This document shows positions 48,745 through 56,417 of a DNA stretch of 64,000 bases, one piece after another (the stretch's first letter is position 1; every line of letters starts with the position of its first letter). Location: NCBI RefSeq assembly GCF_014655595.1, contig NZ_BNBL01000006.1, positions 125,906-189,905 of the forward strand, in the 5' to 3' direction. The notes below the pieces were generated by a model that saw only the letters and a program-made list of their open reading frames with translations, was not told where the DNA came from and ran no database searches. Both the position numbers and the translations under genes were made by a program. The DNA comes from Streptomyces griseocarneus. Its GTDB lineage: Bacteria > Actinomycetota > Actinomycetes > Streptomycetales > Streptomycetaceae.

Positions 48745-50802
48745 GTGCCCGCGCCCGTAACGAACGCGAACGATCCCCTCGAGCACGAGCCCCTTGAGCA
48801 CGAGCCCCTGGAGCGCGAGCGCGCCCACCTCGCCGCGTCCCGTTCCGCGCTGCGCGCGATGCGGGCCGACGTCGAGGCCCTCGACATCAAGGACGTCACG
48901 GCCAACTGGGTCAACGCCGCCGTGCTGGAACGGCAGATCGAGGAGCGGATCGACGCCCTCGCCGACCTCGCGCACACCCCGCTGTTCTTCGGCCGCCTCG
49001 ACTATTTGCACGCGGACAGGTTCTACATCGGGCGCCGGCACGTGCACGACGCCGTCGGCGATCCCATGGTCATCGACTGGCGCGCGCCCGTCTCCCAGCC
49101 GTTCTACCGGGCGTCGAAGAAGGACCCGATGGAGGTCGGGCTGCGGCGCCGGTTCGGTTACACGGGCGGGGAGTTGACCGCCTACGAGGACGAGGACCTG
49201 ACCGACCCCGCCGGCGGCGACCAGGCGAGCCGGCTGCTGCAGAGCGAGATCGAACGGCCGCGCGTCGGCCCGATGCGGGACATCGTCGCCACCATCCAGC
49301 CCGAGCAGGACGAGATCGTGCGCGCCGGGATCGGCGGCACGGTGTGCGTCCAGGGCGCCCCCGGCACCGGGAAGACGGCCGTCGGCCTGCACCGCGTCGC
49401 GTACCTGCTCTACGCCCACCGTGAGCGCCTCGCCCGCACCGGCACGCTGGTCATCGGCCCGAACCGGTCCTTCCTGCAGTACATCGAGCAAGTCCTGCCC
49501 GCCCTGGGTGAGTTGAACGTCGCCCAGGCGACCGTCGACGATCTCGTCGCGCACGTCGACGTGCGGGGGAACGACTCGCCCGCCGCCGCCCTGATCAAGG
49601 GCGACGCCCGTATGGCCGAGGTGCTGCGGCGCGCGGTGCGGTCGGGGGTGACGATGCCGGACGAGGCGGTGGTCGTCGTGCGCGGCTCGCGGCGCTGGCG
49701 GGTTCCCGCGTACGAGATCGAGGAGATGGTGCGGGAGTTGCTCGCCCGCGACATCCGCTACGGGGCCGCGCGCGAGGCCCTGCCGCAGCGCATCGCGCAC
49801 GCCGTGCTCGTGCGCATGGAGGAGGCCGGCGAGGCGCCCGACGACCGGGTGCAGGACGCCGTCGCGCGCAGCACGGCCGTCAAGGCGGCGGTCAAGGCGA
49901 TCTGGCCGGCGGTCGACCCGGCGAAGCTGGTGCTGCGGCTGCTGTCCGACGCGGAGTTCCTGGCCGAGCACGCCGAGGGGTTGCTCTCGCCGGCCGAGCA
50001 GCGGGAGATCCGCTGGGCGAAGCCCGCGCGGTCGGTGCGGTCGGCGAAGTGGTCCGCCGCCGACGCGGTGCTGATCGACGAGGCGTCCGACCTCGTCGCC
50101 CGCACCCACTCGCTGGGGCACGTGGTGCTGGACGAGGCGCAGGACCTGTCGCCCATGCAGTACCGGGCGGTGGGCCGCCGCTGTACGACCGGGTCGGCGA
50201 CGATCCTGGGCGACCTCGCGCAGGGCACCACGCCGTGGGCGACGAGCAGCTGGCGGGAGGCGCTGGCCCACCTGGGCAAGCCGGAGGCGGCCGTGGAGGA
50301 GCTGACGCAGGGCTTCCGGGTGCCGCGCGAAGTGATCGCCTACGCCTCGCGGCTGCTGCCGGCCATCGCGCCCGGCCTGGCTGCGGCGACGTCGGTGCGC
50401 GAGTCGCCGGGCGACTTCGCGGTGCGGCAGGTGGCGGCGGACGCCCTGGACGCCGCGGTCGTCGAGGCGTGCCGACGGGCGCTGTCGTACGAGGGCTCGA
50501 TCGGTCTCATCGCGGCGGACGACCGGTTCGGGGAGCTGGGCGCGGCGCTGGCGGCGGCCGGCCTGCCCTGGCTCCATCCGGGCGAGGAGACGTCGGCCGA
50601 GGCGCGGCTGACGCTGGTCCCCGCGACGCTGGCCAAGGGCCTGGAGTACGACTACGTCGTGCTGGACGAGCCGGCCGCGGTGGTGGCCGGGGAGCCGGAC
50701 GAACGGACCGGCCTGCGGCGGTTGTACGTCGCGCTGACGCGGGCGGTGTCGGGGCTGACGATCGTCCACGCGCAGCCGCTTCCCGCGCAGCTGGCCGGGT
50801 AG
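48745..50802 (+). CDS. HelD-like UvrD/Rep superfamily helicase
   Basis: A 685-aa SF1 ATPase of the HelD group, which binds RNA polymerase and recycles stalled complexes in actinobacteria. N-terminal coiled coil (ERERAHLAASRSALRAMRAD; ERQIEERIDALADLAHTPLF), Walker A VCVQGAPGTGKTAVGLHRVA (about residue 210), motif II VVLDEAQDLSPMQYRAVGRR, GDLAQGTTPWA, and the C-terminal LTLVPATLAKGLEYDYVVLD and LYVALTRAVSGLTIV. GTG at 48745 with AGGAGG seven bases upstream. The extreme N-terminus has a LEHEP repeat. Rifampicin-related roles are known in the family. Confidence 0.88.
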   Translation: MPAPVTNANDPLEHEPLEHEPLERERAHLAASRSALRAMRADVEALDIKDVTANWVNAAVLERQIEERIDALADLAHTPLFFGRLDYLHADRFYIGRRHVHDAVGDPMVIDWRAPVSQPFYRASKKDPMEVGLRRRFGYTGGELTAYEDEDLTDPAGGDQASRLLQSEIERPRVGPMRDIVATIQPEQDEIVRAGIGGTVCVQGAPGTGKTAVGLHRVAYLLYAHRERLARTGTLVIGPNRSFLQYIEQVLPALGELNVAQATVDDLVAHVDVRGNDSPAAALIKGDARMAEVLRRAVRSGVTMPDEAVVVVRGSRRWRVPAYEIEEMVRELLARDIRYGAAREALPQRIAHAVLVRMEEAGEAPDDRVQDAVARSTAVKAAVKAIWPAVDPAKLVLRLLSDAEFLAEHAEGLLSPAEQREIRWAKPARSVRSAKWSAADAVLIDEASDLVARTHSLGHVVLDEAQDLSPMQYRAVGRRCTTGSATILGDLAQGTTPWATSSWREALAHLGKPEAAVEELTQGFRVPREVIAYASRLLPAIAPGLAAATSVRESPGDFAVRQVAADALDAAVVEACRRALSYEGSIGLIAADDRFGELGAALAAAGLPWLHPGEETSAEARLTLVPATLAKGLEYDYVVLDEPAAVVAGEPDERTGLRRLYVALTRAVSGLTIVHAQPLPAQLAG

Positions 50803-50864
50803 CGGGCCGCGGGTAGCACGGCACCGCCGGGTTCGCCGGTGGGGGCGGGGCGCCGTCGCGGCGG

Positions 50865-50915
50865 GGGTTCTTTCCCCAGTCCCGCCCCTTCCCGTAACCG
50901 GGGGCAAGCCCCCGG
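50865..50915. repeat. dispersed 51-bp intergenic repeat, copy 2
   Basis: Same element as 32037-32087, same length, starting GGGTTCTTTCCCC and ending GGGGGCAAGCCCCCGG. Lies between helD and cutC, which converge. Confidence 0.8.
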
Positions 50916-50935
50916 CCCCCGGCGCCGCCCCCGCC

Positions 50936-51634
50936 CTACCCGTCCAGCGCCTCGCGCCAGGCCCGTACCGCTCCGGCGTCCACCGGCGCGTCCCAGCCCG
51001 CCGGGCGCGCGGCGCCGCCGATGTGGAAGGCCGTGATGCCGGCCGCGCGCAGCACCGGGACGTGCTTGAGCCTGAGGCCGCCGCCGACGAGGATCCGCGG
51101 CTCGTAGCCGGGTTCGTCGCCGCGCGCCGCCTCGGCCAGCAGCGTGGGGATGCCGTCGTCGACGCCGGAGGCGGAGCCGGCGGTGAGGTAGGTGTCCAGC
51201 CCCGGCTGGTCGGCGAGCTGCTTGCGCAGGGCGTCCCGGTCGGCGGCGCGGTCGATCGCGCGGTGGAAGGTCCAGCGGGCCTGCGGCCCGACGGCCTCGG
51301 TCAGGGCGGCCACCGCCGCCAGGTCGGCCCGCCCGTCGTCGGTGAGGAAGCCGAGGACGAACTCCCGCGCGCCCTCCGCCCGCAGCGCCCGGGCCTCCTC
51401 GCACAGCGCCTCGAGCGCGGCGGCGCCCCCGGCGGCGAAGCCGTCCGCGGCGCGCAGCATCACCCGTACGGGGATGCCGACGGCGGCCCGTACCGCCGCG
51501 AAGGTCTCGCGCGAGGGGGTGAGGCCGTCGGCGGCCATGTCGCTGACCAGTTCGAGCCGGTCCGCACCTCCGGACTGCGCCGCCACCGCGTCCTCGGGGC
51601 CGAGGGCGATCACCTCAAGAATTGGTCTAGACAT
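50936..51634 (-). CDS. cutC: CutC family protein
   Basis: A 232-aa TIM-barrel CutC protein, historically linked to copper homeostasis though its enzymatic role is unsettled. Typical sequences: LEVIALGPEDAVAAQSGGAD, RLELVSDMAADGLTPSRETF, VRVMLR, FVLGFLTDDGRAD, WTFHRAIDRAAD, ILVGGGL and TAFHIGGAARPAGWD. ATG at 51634; the first codons include a TGGTCTAGAC sequence that resembles a dre core. Confidence 0.92.
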   Translation of the reverse strand: MSRPILEVIALGPEDAVAAQSGGADRLELVSDMAADGLTPSRETFAAVRAAVGIPVRVMLRAADGFAAGGAAALEALCEEARALRAEGAREFVLGFLTDDGRADLAAVAALTEAVGPQARWTFHRAIDRAADRDALRKQLADQPGLDTYLTAGSASGVDDGIPTLLAEAARGDEPGYEPRILVGGGLRLKHVPVLRAAGITAFHIGGAARPAGWDAPVDAGAVRAWREALDG

Positions 51635-51693
51635 GTAGCCAAGCCTGCCACACCCGCCGCCCCCGCATGAAGCCGTGCCCCACAATTGGACGC

Positions 51694-52338
51694 ATGGCCG
51701 TCACGTCCGAGCACCTCCGCGCCCGCTGGCAGCAGACCGTGGACCGGGTCCGCGACGCGTCCGGACCGGATCCCGGTCCCTACGCCGACGACCTGCTGGC
51801 CCGGTGGTCGGAGCCGCAGCGGCGCTATCACACCGTCTCGCACCTGGCCGCCGTCCTCGGGCACCTCGACACGCTGGCCGCCCACGCCGACGACATCGAC
51901 GGCGTCCGCCTCGCCGCCTGGTTCCACGACGCCGTCTACCGGCCCGACCGCTCGGAGAACGAGGAGCGGTCCGCGCACCTCGCCGAGCGGGCGCTGCCCG
52001 AGCTGGGCATCGGCCGGGCCCGTACCGCCGAGGTCGCCCGGCTCGTACGGCTCACCGTCAGTCATGATCCCGGGCCCGGCGACCGCGACGGCGAGGTGCT
52101 GTGCGACGCGGACCTGGCCGTGCTGGGCGGCACGCCCGAGGAGTACGCGCTCTACGCGGCGGCGGTGCGGGAGGAGTACGGCTTCGTGCCCGACGACGCC
52201 TTCCGCGAGGGACGGGCGCAGGTGCTGCGCCACCTGCTGGAGCTGCCGCGGCTGTTCCGCACCCCGCTGGGGCACGACCGCTGGGAGCTGCTCGCGCGGC
52301 GCAATCTGACCACGGAGCTGGAGCTGCTCACCGCCTGA
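51694..52338 (+). CDS. HD-domain metal-dependent phosphohydrolase-like protein
   Basis: A 214-aa helical protein with HD-superfamily metal ligands: RRYHTVSHLAAVLGHLDTLA (His), RLAAWFHDAVYRPDRSENEE (HD pair, about residues 72-91), and LCDADLAVLGGTPEEYALYA (C-terminal Asp). Homologues are widespread and mostly unstudied. ATG at 51694, divergent from cutC (59-bp gap). Confidence 0.87.
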   Translation: MAVTSEHLRARWQQTVDRVRDASGPDPGPYADDLLARWSEPQRRYHTVSHLAAVLGHLDTLAAHADDIDGVRLAAWFHDAVYRPDRSENEERSAHLAERALPELGIGRARTAEVARLVRLTVSHDPGPGDRDGEVLCDADLAVLGGTPEEYALYAAAVREEYGFVPDDAFREGRAQVLRHLLELPRLFRTPLGHDRWELLARRNLTTELELLTA

Positions 52339-52353
52339 GCGGCGGGGCGGGGT

Positions 52354-52620
52354 TCAGCGCGCGGGGTGCTTGGGGCGGCGCAGGCCGTTCGCCTTCAGCA
52401 GGCGGACCACCTCGCGGCTGCTCACCTCGCGCGCCCCGAGCAGCACGGCGGCCTCGTAGGACGTCGACGGGATGTCGTAGTGGTCGCCGTCGAACGCCTT
52501 GGGCGGGGCCTCCAGGCGGGCCGCGAAGGCGTGGAGCTCGTCGAACGACACGTCGCTGACCAGGTGGGACCACATGCGGCCGTGGCCCGGCCAGTTGGGC
52601 GGGTCGATGTACAGCGTCAT
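52354..52620 (-). CDS. DUF4031 protein
   Basis: An 88-aa protein matching DUF4031: MTLYIDPPNWPGHGRMWSHL, VSDVSFDELHAFAARLEAPP, KAFDGDHYDIPSTSYEAAVL. Its ATG overlaps the TGA of the upstream gene, so the two are coupled. Function unknown; the conserved His, Asp and Trp suggest a small enzyme or metal-binding fold. Confidence 0.9.
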   Translation of the reverse strand: MTLYIDPPNWPGHGRMWSHLVSDVSFDELHAFAARLEAPPKAFDGDHYDIPSTSYEAAVLLGAREVSSREVVRLLKANGLRRPKHPAR

Positions 52621-52988
52621 CGGCCGAGCGCCGTTCCCAGGGAGCCCACCCGCGCCACGAACACCGCCTGCTTCGTGCAGGCCCAGTGCGGGTCGGGGCC
52701 CAGCTCCGGTTCGACCTCGAGGGCGTGCGGGTCGCCGCCGTCGGTGCAGACGGGGCACAGGGGCCAGCGGCCGTGCCGCTCCAGCAGGGCGTCCTGGACG
52801 TCCTGGGCGACGAGCCCGGGGAGGAACCCGGCGCCCTCCGGCCACTGCTCGACCCACCACCGCCGGTGCGCGACCGCGTCCTCGACCAGCGAGACCACGT
52901 CGGCCTCCGCGACGTCGCCGGCGACGAGGTCGGCGAGGACGAGCGCCCGTGCCGTGTGCAGTGCCTGTTCGAGCTCCATGGGATCCAT
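52617..52988 (-). CDS. hypothetical protein with CxxC motif, coupled to DUF4031
   Basis: A 123-aa (or 120-aa from the next ATG, 52979) protein. The N-terminal half is helical (ELEQALHTARALVLADLVAG, WWVEQWPEGAGFLPGLVAQD). The C-terminal half has WPLCPVCTDGGDPHALEVEP then DPHWACTKQAVFVARVGSLG, where CPVC and WAC could bind zinc. ATGA overlap with DUF4031. No family recognised. The frame stays open far upstream on the minus strand, but that part is antisense to the murQ locus. Confidence 0.72.
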   Translation of the reverse strand: MDPMELEQALHTARALVLADLVAGDVAEADVVSLVEDAVAHRRWWVEQWPEGAGFLPGLVAQDVQDALLERHGRWPLCPVCTDGGDPHALEVEPELGPDPHWACTKQAVFVARVGSLGTALGR

Positions 52989-53023
52989 TGTCGGGGGCGC
53001 GGAGGGTTGACGGCACACCAGCC

Positions 53024-53038
53024 CGAAAATACCTTTCA
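53024..53038. promoter_or_regulatory. candidate RpiR operator 1
   Basis: CGAAAATACCTTTCA is an imperfect palindrome of the CGAAA-N5-TTTCG form, just before the GTG start of the regulator gene. A better copy lies with its centre 32 bp downstream. Confidence 0.5.
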
Positions 53039-53042
53039 GCAT

Positions 53043-53948
53043 GTGAGCGGCGTCGCGAAAGAAACTTTCGGCTCCCCGGCCGCACTGGCCGCCAAGGTCC
53101 GTACGCTCGCCCCCTCCATGACCCGTTCCATGCAGCGCGTGGCGGAGGCGGTGGCCGACGACCCGGCGGGCTCGGCCGCGCTCACGGTCACCGGACTCGC
53201 CGAACGCACCGGCACCAGCGAGGCCACCGTCGTGCGCACCGCCCGCGTCCTGGGCTACCCCGGCTACCGCGACCTGCGGCTCGCGCTCGCCGCGCTCGCG
53301 GCCGAGCAGGCGGCCGGCCGGGCGCCCGCCGTCACCGCCGACATCTCCGTGGACGACCCGATGGCCGGCGTCGTCGCCAAGCTCGCCCAGGAAGAGGCGC
53401 AGTGCCTGGCGGACACCGCCGCCGGGCTGGACACCGCCGCGCTGGAGGCGGCCGCGGGCGCGCTCGCCGCCGCCCGGCGCATCGACGTCTACGGCATCGG
53501 CGCCTCCAACCTCGTCGGCCAGGACCTCACCCAGAAGCTGCTGCGCATCGGCCTGATCGCGCACGCGCCCGCCGACCCCCACCTGGCCGTCACCAACGCC
53601 GTGCAGCTGCGCCCCGGGGACGTGGCGATCGCCATCAGCCACTCGGGCCGCACCACCGACGTGATCGAGCCGCTGCGGGTCGCCTTCGAGCACGGCGCGA
53701 CGACGGTGGCGGTCACCGGGCGGCCGGACGGGGACATCGTCCAGTACGCGGACCACGTCCTCGCCACGTCCTCCGCACGGGAGAGCGAGCTGCGGCCCGC
53801 GGCCATGTCGAGCCGCACGAGCCAGCTCCTCGTGGTGGACTGCCTGTTCATCGGCGTCGCCCAGCGCACGTACGCGAGCGCGGCACCCGCCCTGTCCGCC
53901 TCGTACGAGGCGCTGGCGCACCGGCACGCCCCGCGTGACCGGCGCTGA
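53043..53948 (+). CDS. RpiR/MurR-family transcriptional regulator
   Basis: A 301-aa regulator with an N-terminal HTH_6 domain (VRTLAPSMTRSMQRVAEAVA; VTGLAERTGTSEATVVRTAR) and a C-terminal SIS domain (RIDVYGIGASNLVGQDLTQK; VAIAISHSGRTTDVIEPLRV; ELRPAAMSSRTSQLLVVDCL) that should bind a sugar phosphate, here probably MurNAc-6-P. GTG at 53043 is the only in-frame start that includes the whole HTH, although its ribosome site is poor. It heads the murQ-PTS operon (57 bp to murQ) and likely controls it and itself. Confidence 0.92.
   Translation: MSGVAKETFGSPAALAAKVRTLAPSMTRSMQRVAEAVADDPAGSAALTVTGLAERTGTSEATVVRTARVLGYPGYRDLRLALAALAAEQAAGRAPAVTADISVDDPMAGVVAKLAQEEAQCLADTAAGLDTAALEAAAGALAAARRIDVYGIGASNLVGQDLTQKLLRIGLIAHAPADPHLAVTNAVQLRPGDVAIAISHSGRTTDVIEPLRVAFEHGATTVAVTGRPDGDIVQYADHVLATSSARESELRPAAMSSRTSQLLVVDCLFIGVAQRTYASAAPALSASYEALAHRHAPRDRR
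53056..53070. promoter_or_regulatory. candidate RpiR operator 2
   Basis: CGAAAGAAACTTTCG is a perfect palindrome (arms CGAAAG/CTTTCG) within the first codons of the regulator gene, centred 32 bp (about three helical turns) from operator 1. Confidence 0.55.
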
Positions 53949-54005
53949 CCCCCCGGACGCCCCCGCCGGCGACAGCCGGCGGACCGACGGAAAGAGCCGC
54001 CCGCC

Positions 54006-54941
54006 ATGACCTCGACCGCCGCCTTCGCCGCACTCCGAGCCCAGCTGGCGACGCTCACCACCGAGGCGTTCCGCGCCGACCTCGCGGACATCGACCGGCT
54101 GCCCACCCGGTCCATCGCGAAGATCATGAACGCCGAGGACGCGACGGTGGCCGCCGCCGTCGCCGAACGGCTGCCCGAGATCGCGGCCGCCATCGACGCG
54201 GCCGCCGCCCGCATGGCCCGCGGCGGCCGCCTGGTCTACGCGGGCGCGGGCACGGCGGGGCGGCTGGGCGTGCTGGACGCCAGCGAGTGCCCGCCGACGT
54301 TCAACACCGACCCGGGGCGGGTCGTCGGGCTGATAGCGGGTGGCCCCGAGGCGCTGGTGCGGGCCGTCGAGGGGGCCGAGGACAGCGAGGAGCTGGCGGC
54401 CGCCGACCTGACCGCCCTGGGCATCGGGCCCGACGACACCGTCGTCGGCGTCTCGGCCTCCGGCCGCACCCCCTACGCCGTCGGCGCCGTGCGGCACGCC
54501 CGCGCCGCCGGGGCGCTGACCGTCGGGCTGTCCTGCAACGCCGGCTCGGCGCTCGGGGCCGCGGCCGAGCACCCCATCGAGGTCGTCGTGGGCCCCGAAC
54601 TGCTCACCGGCTCCACCCGGCTGAAGGCCGGCACGGCGCAGAAGCTCGTCCTCAACATGCTCTCGACCATCACGATGATCCGGCTGGGCAAGACGTACGG
54701 AAACCTGATGGTCGACGTCCGGGCCTCGAACGAGAAGCTGCGGGCCCGCTCGCGGCGCATCGTCTCCCTCGCCACGGGCGCGGCGGACGGCGAGATCGAG
54801 GCCGCGCTGACCGAGACCGGCGGCGAGGTGAAGAACGCCATCCTCGTCCTCCTCGGCGACGTCGACGGCCCGACCGCCGCCCGGCTGCTCGCCGAGTCCC
54901 ACGGCCATCTGCGCGCCGCCCTGCGAGCGGCCGCCGACTGA
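54006..54941 (+). CDS. murQ: N-acetylmuramic acid 6-phosphate etherase
   Basis: A 311-aa SIS-fold lyase cleaving the lactyl ether of MurNAc-6-P to GlcNAc-6-P and D-lactate. Signatures: LPTRSIAKIMNAEDATVAAA, GRLVYAGAGTAGRLGVLDAS followed by ECPPTF (catalytic Glu), VVGVSASGRTPYAVGAVRHA, KAGTAQKLVLNMLSTITMIR and GKTYGNLMVDVRASNEKL. Second gene of the RpiR-MurQ-PTS operon. Its product feeds NagA, encoded 20 kb away in this window. Confidence 0.95.
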   Translation: MTSTAAFAALRAQLATLTTEAFRADLADIDRLPTRSIAKIMNAEDATVAAAVAERLPEIAAAIDAAAARMARGGRLVYAGAGTAGRLGVLDASECPPTFNTDPGRVVGLIAGGPEALVRAVEGAEDSEELAAADLTALGIGPDDTVVGVSASGRTPYAVGAVRHARAAGALTVGLSCNAGSALGAAAEHPIEVVVGPELLTGSTRLKAGTAQKLVLNMLSTITMIRLGKTYGNLMVDVRASNEKLRARSRRIVSLATGAADGEIEAALTETGGEVKNAILVLLGDVDGPTAARLLAESHGHLRAALRAAAD

Positions 54942-54958
54942 CATACCGTCATGCACTG

Positions 54959-56404
54959 ATGAAGCAAGGCACCGTGCCACCAGCAGACGACAGCACGCCC
55001 GCCGCGACGGCCGCCGCGCTCCTGCCCCTCCTCGGCGGCCCGGCCAACCTCTCCACCGTGGCCCACTGCATGACCCGCCTGCGCGTGGAGGTCCGCGACC
55101 CCGCGCTCGTGCGCGGCGCGGAACTGCGGGCGGTACCGGGCGTCCTGGGCGTGGTCGAGGACGCCGCGTCCGTCCCGGCGGCCTACCAGATCGTGCTGGG
55201 GCCGGGCACCGTCGCCCGCGTGACCCCGGAGCTGGAACGGCTGCGCCAGGCGGCCGCCACCGGAACGCTCGCCGCCCCCGGAACGCTCGCCGAGCGCGGT
55301 GCCACCCTGCGCGCCGAGCACCGGGCCCGCAACGCCACCCCCGGCAAACTCCTCCTGCGCCGCGTCGCCCAGGTCTTCGTGCCGCTGATCCCCGCCCTGA
55401 TCGGCTGCGGCATGGTCGCCGGCCTCGCGGGCCTGCTCGCCAACCTGCACCGGGCACCCTCGCTCGTGGCGGCCCTCGGCGCGATCTCCGGCGGCTTCAT
55501 GTCGCTGATCGCCGTCTTCGTCGGCTACGCGACGGCCAAGGAGTTCGGCGGCACGCCCATCCTGGGCGGCGCGGTCGCGGCGGTCGTCGTGTATCCCGGC
55601 GTCGCCCGGGTGGACGCCTTCGGCCTCGAACTCTCCCCGGGCCAGGGCGGGGTGCTGGGCGCGCTGACCGCCGCGCTGCTGGCGGTCCACGTGGAGAAGG
55701 GCTGCCGGCGCGTGGTGCCGGCGGCGCTGGACGTGCTGCTCACGCCGTTCCTGACGGTGCTGCTGCCGGGCCTGGTGACGCTCTACGGGCTGATGTACGC
55801 GGCCGGCGCGGTCTCCACCGCCATCGGGCGCCTGGCCGACGGGCTGCTGAGCGGCGGCGGCGCGGTGGCCGGCCTGGCGCTGGGCGGCCTGTTCCTGCCC
55901 CTGGTGATGCTGGGACTGCACCAGGCGCTGATCCCCATCCACACCACCCTCATCGCCGAGCAGGGCTCCACCGTCCTGCTGCCCCTCCTCGCCATGGCCG
56001 GCGCCGGCCAGGTCGGGGCCGCCCTCGCGGTGTACCTCCGGCTCACCCGGGCCACCACGATCCGCAGGACCATCCGCTCGGCCCTGCCGGCCGGCCTGCT
56101 GGGCATCGGCGAGCCGCTCATCTACGGCGTGTCGCTGCCGCTGGGGCGCCCGTTCGTCACCGCGTGCGCGGGCGGCGCGGCCGGCGGCGCGTTCGTGGGC
56201 CTGCTCGGCCAGCTCGGCGACAAGGTCGGCTCCACCGCCATCGGCCCCTCCGGCTGGGCCCTCTTCCCGCTGCTGCGGGGTGGCCACGGGCCGCTCCGGG
56301 CGGCGGCGGTCTACGGGGCCGGGCTGCTGGTGGGGTACGCGGTCGGGTTCGTGGCGACGTACCTCTTCGGGGTGAACGAGGAGACGGCGGCCCGGGCCGA
56401 GTGA
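54959..56404 (+). CDS. PTS EIIBC component, MurNAc-type transporter
   Basis: A 481-aa phosphotransferase permease. EIIB domain (about residues 1-95) with the phosphocysteine in NLSTVAHCMTRLRVEVRD; EIIC domain with about ten TM helices and the substrate motif GIGEPLIYGVSLPLGRPFVT; C-terminus NEETAARAE. No EIIA is fused, so it needs an EIIA (Crr-type) elsewhere. Context (MurQ, RpiR) points to N-acetylmuramic acid, as for MurP. ATG at 54959, 17 bp after murQ. Confidence 0.9.
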   Translation: MKQGTVPPADDSTPAATAAALLPLLGGPANLSTVAHCMTRLRVEVRDPALVRGAELRAVPGVLGVVEDAASVPAAYQIVLGPGTVARVTPELERLRQAAATGTLAAPGTLAERGATLRAEHRARNATPGKLLLRRVAQVFVPLIPALIGCGMVAGLAGLLANLHRAPSLVAALGAISGGFMSLIAVFVGYATAKEFGGTPILGGAVAAVVVYPGVARVDAFGLELSPGQGGVLGALTAALLAVHVEKGCRRVVPAALDVLLTPFLTVLLPGLVTLYGLMYAAGAVSTAIGRLADGLLSGGGAVAGLALGGLFLPLVMLGLHQALIPIHTTLIAEQGSTVLLPLLAMAGAGQVGAALAVYLRLTRATTIRRTIRSALPAGLLGIGEPLIYGVSLPLGRPFVTACAGGAAGGAFVGLLGQLGDKVGSTAIGPSGWALFPLLRGGHGPLRAAAVYGAGLLVGYAVGFVATYLFGVNEETAARAE

Positions 56405-56417
56405 ACGCCCCCGGGCC

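Noticed and set aside
46612..50802. Anti-phage defence island (XPB and HelD-like helicases with HD and CutC genes)
   Set aside because: Both helicases belong to conserved housekeeping families, neighbours are core genes, and there is no nuclease or methylase partner.
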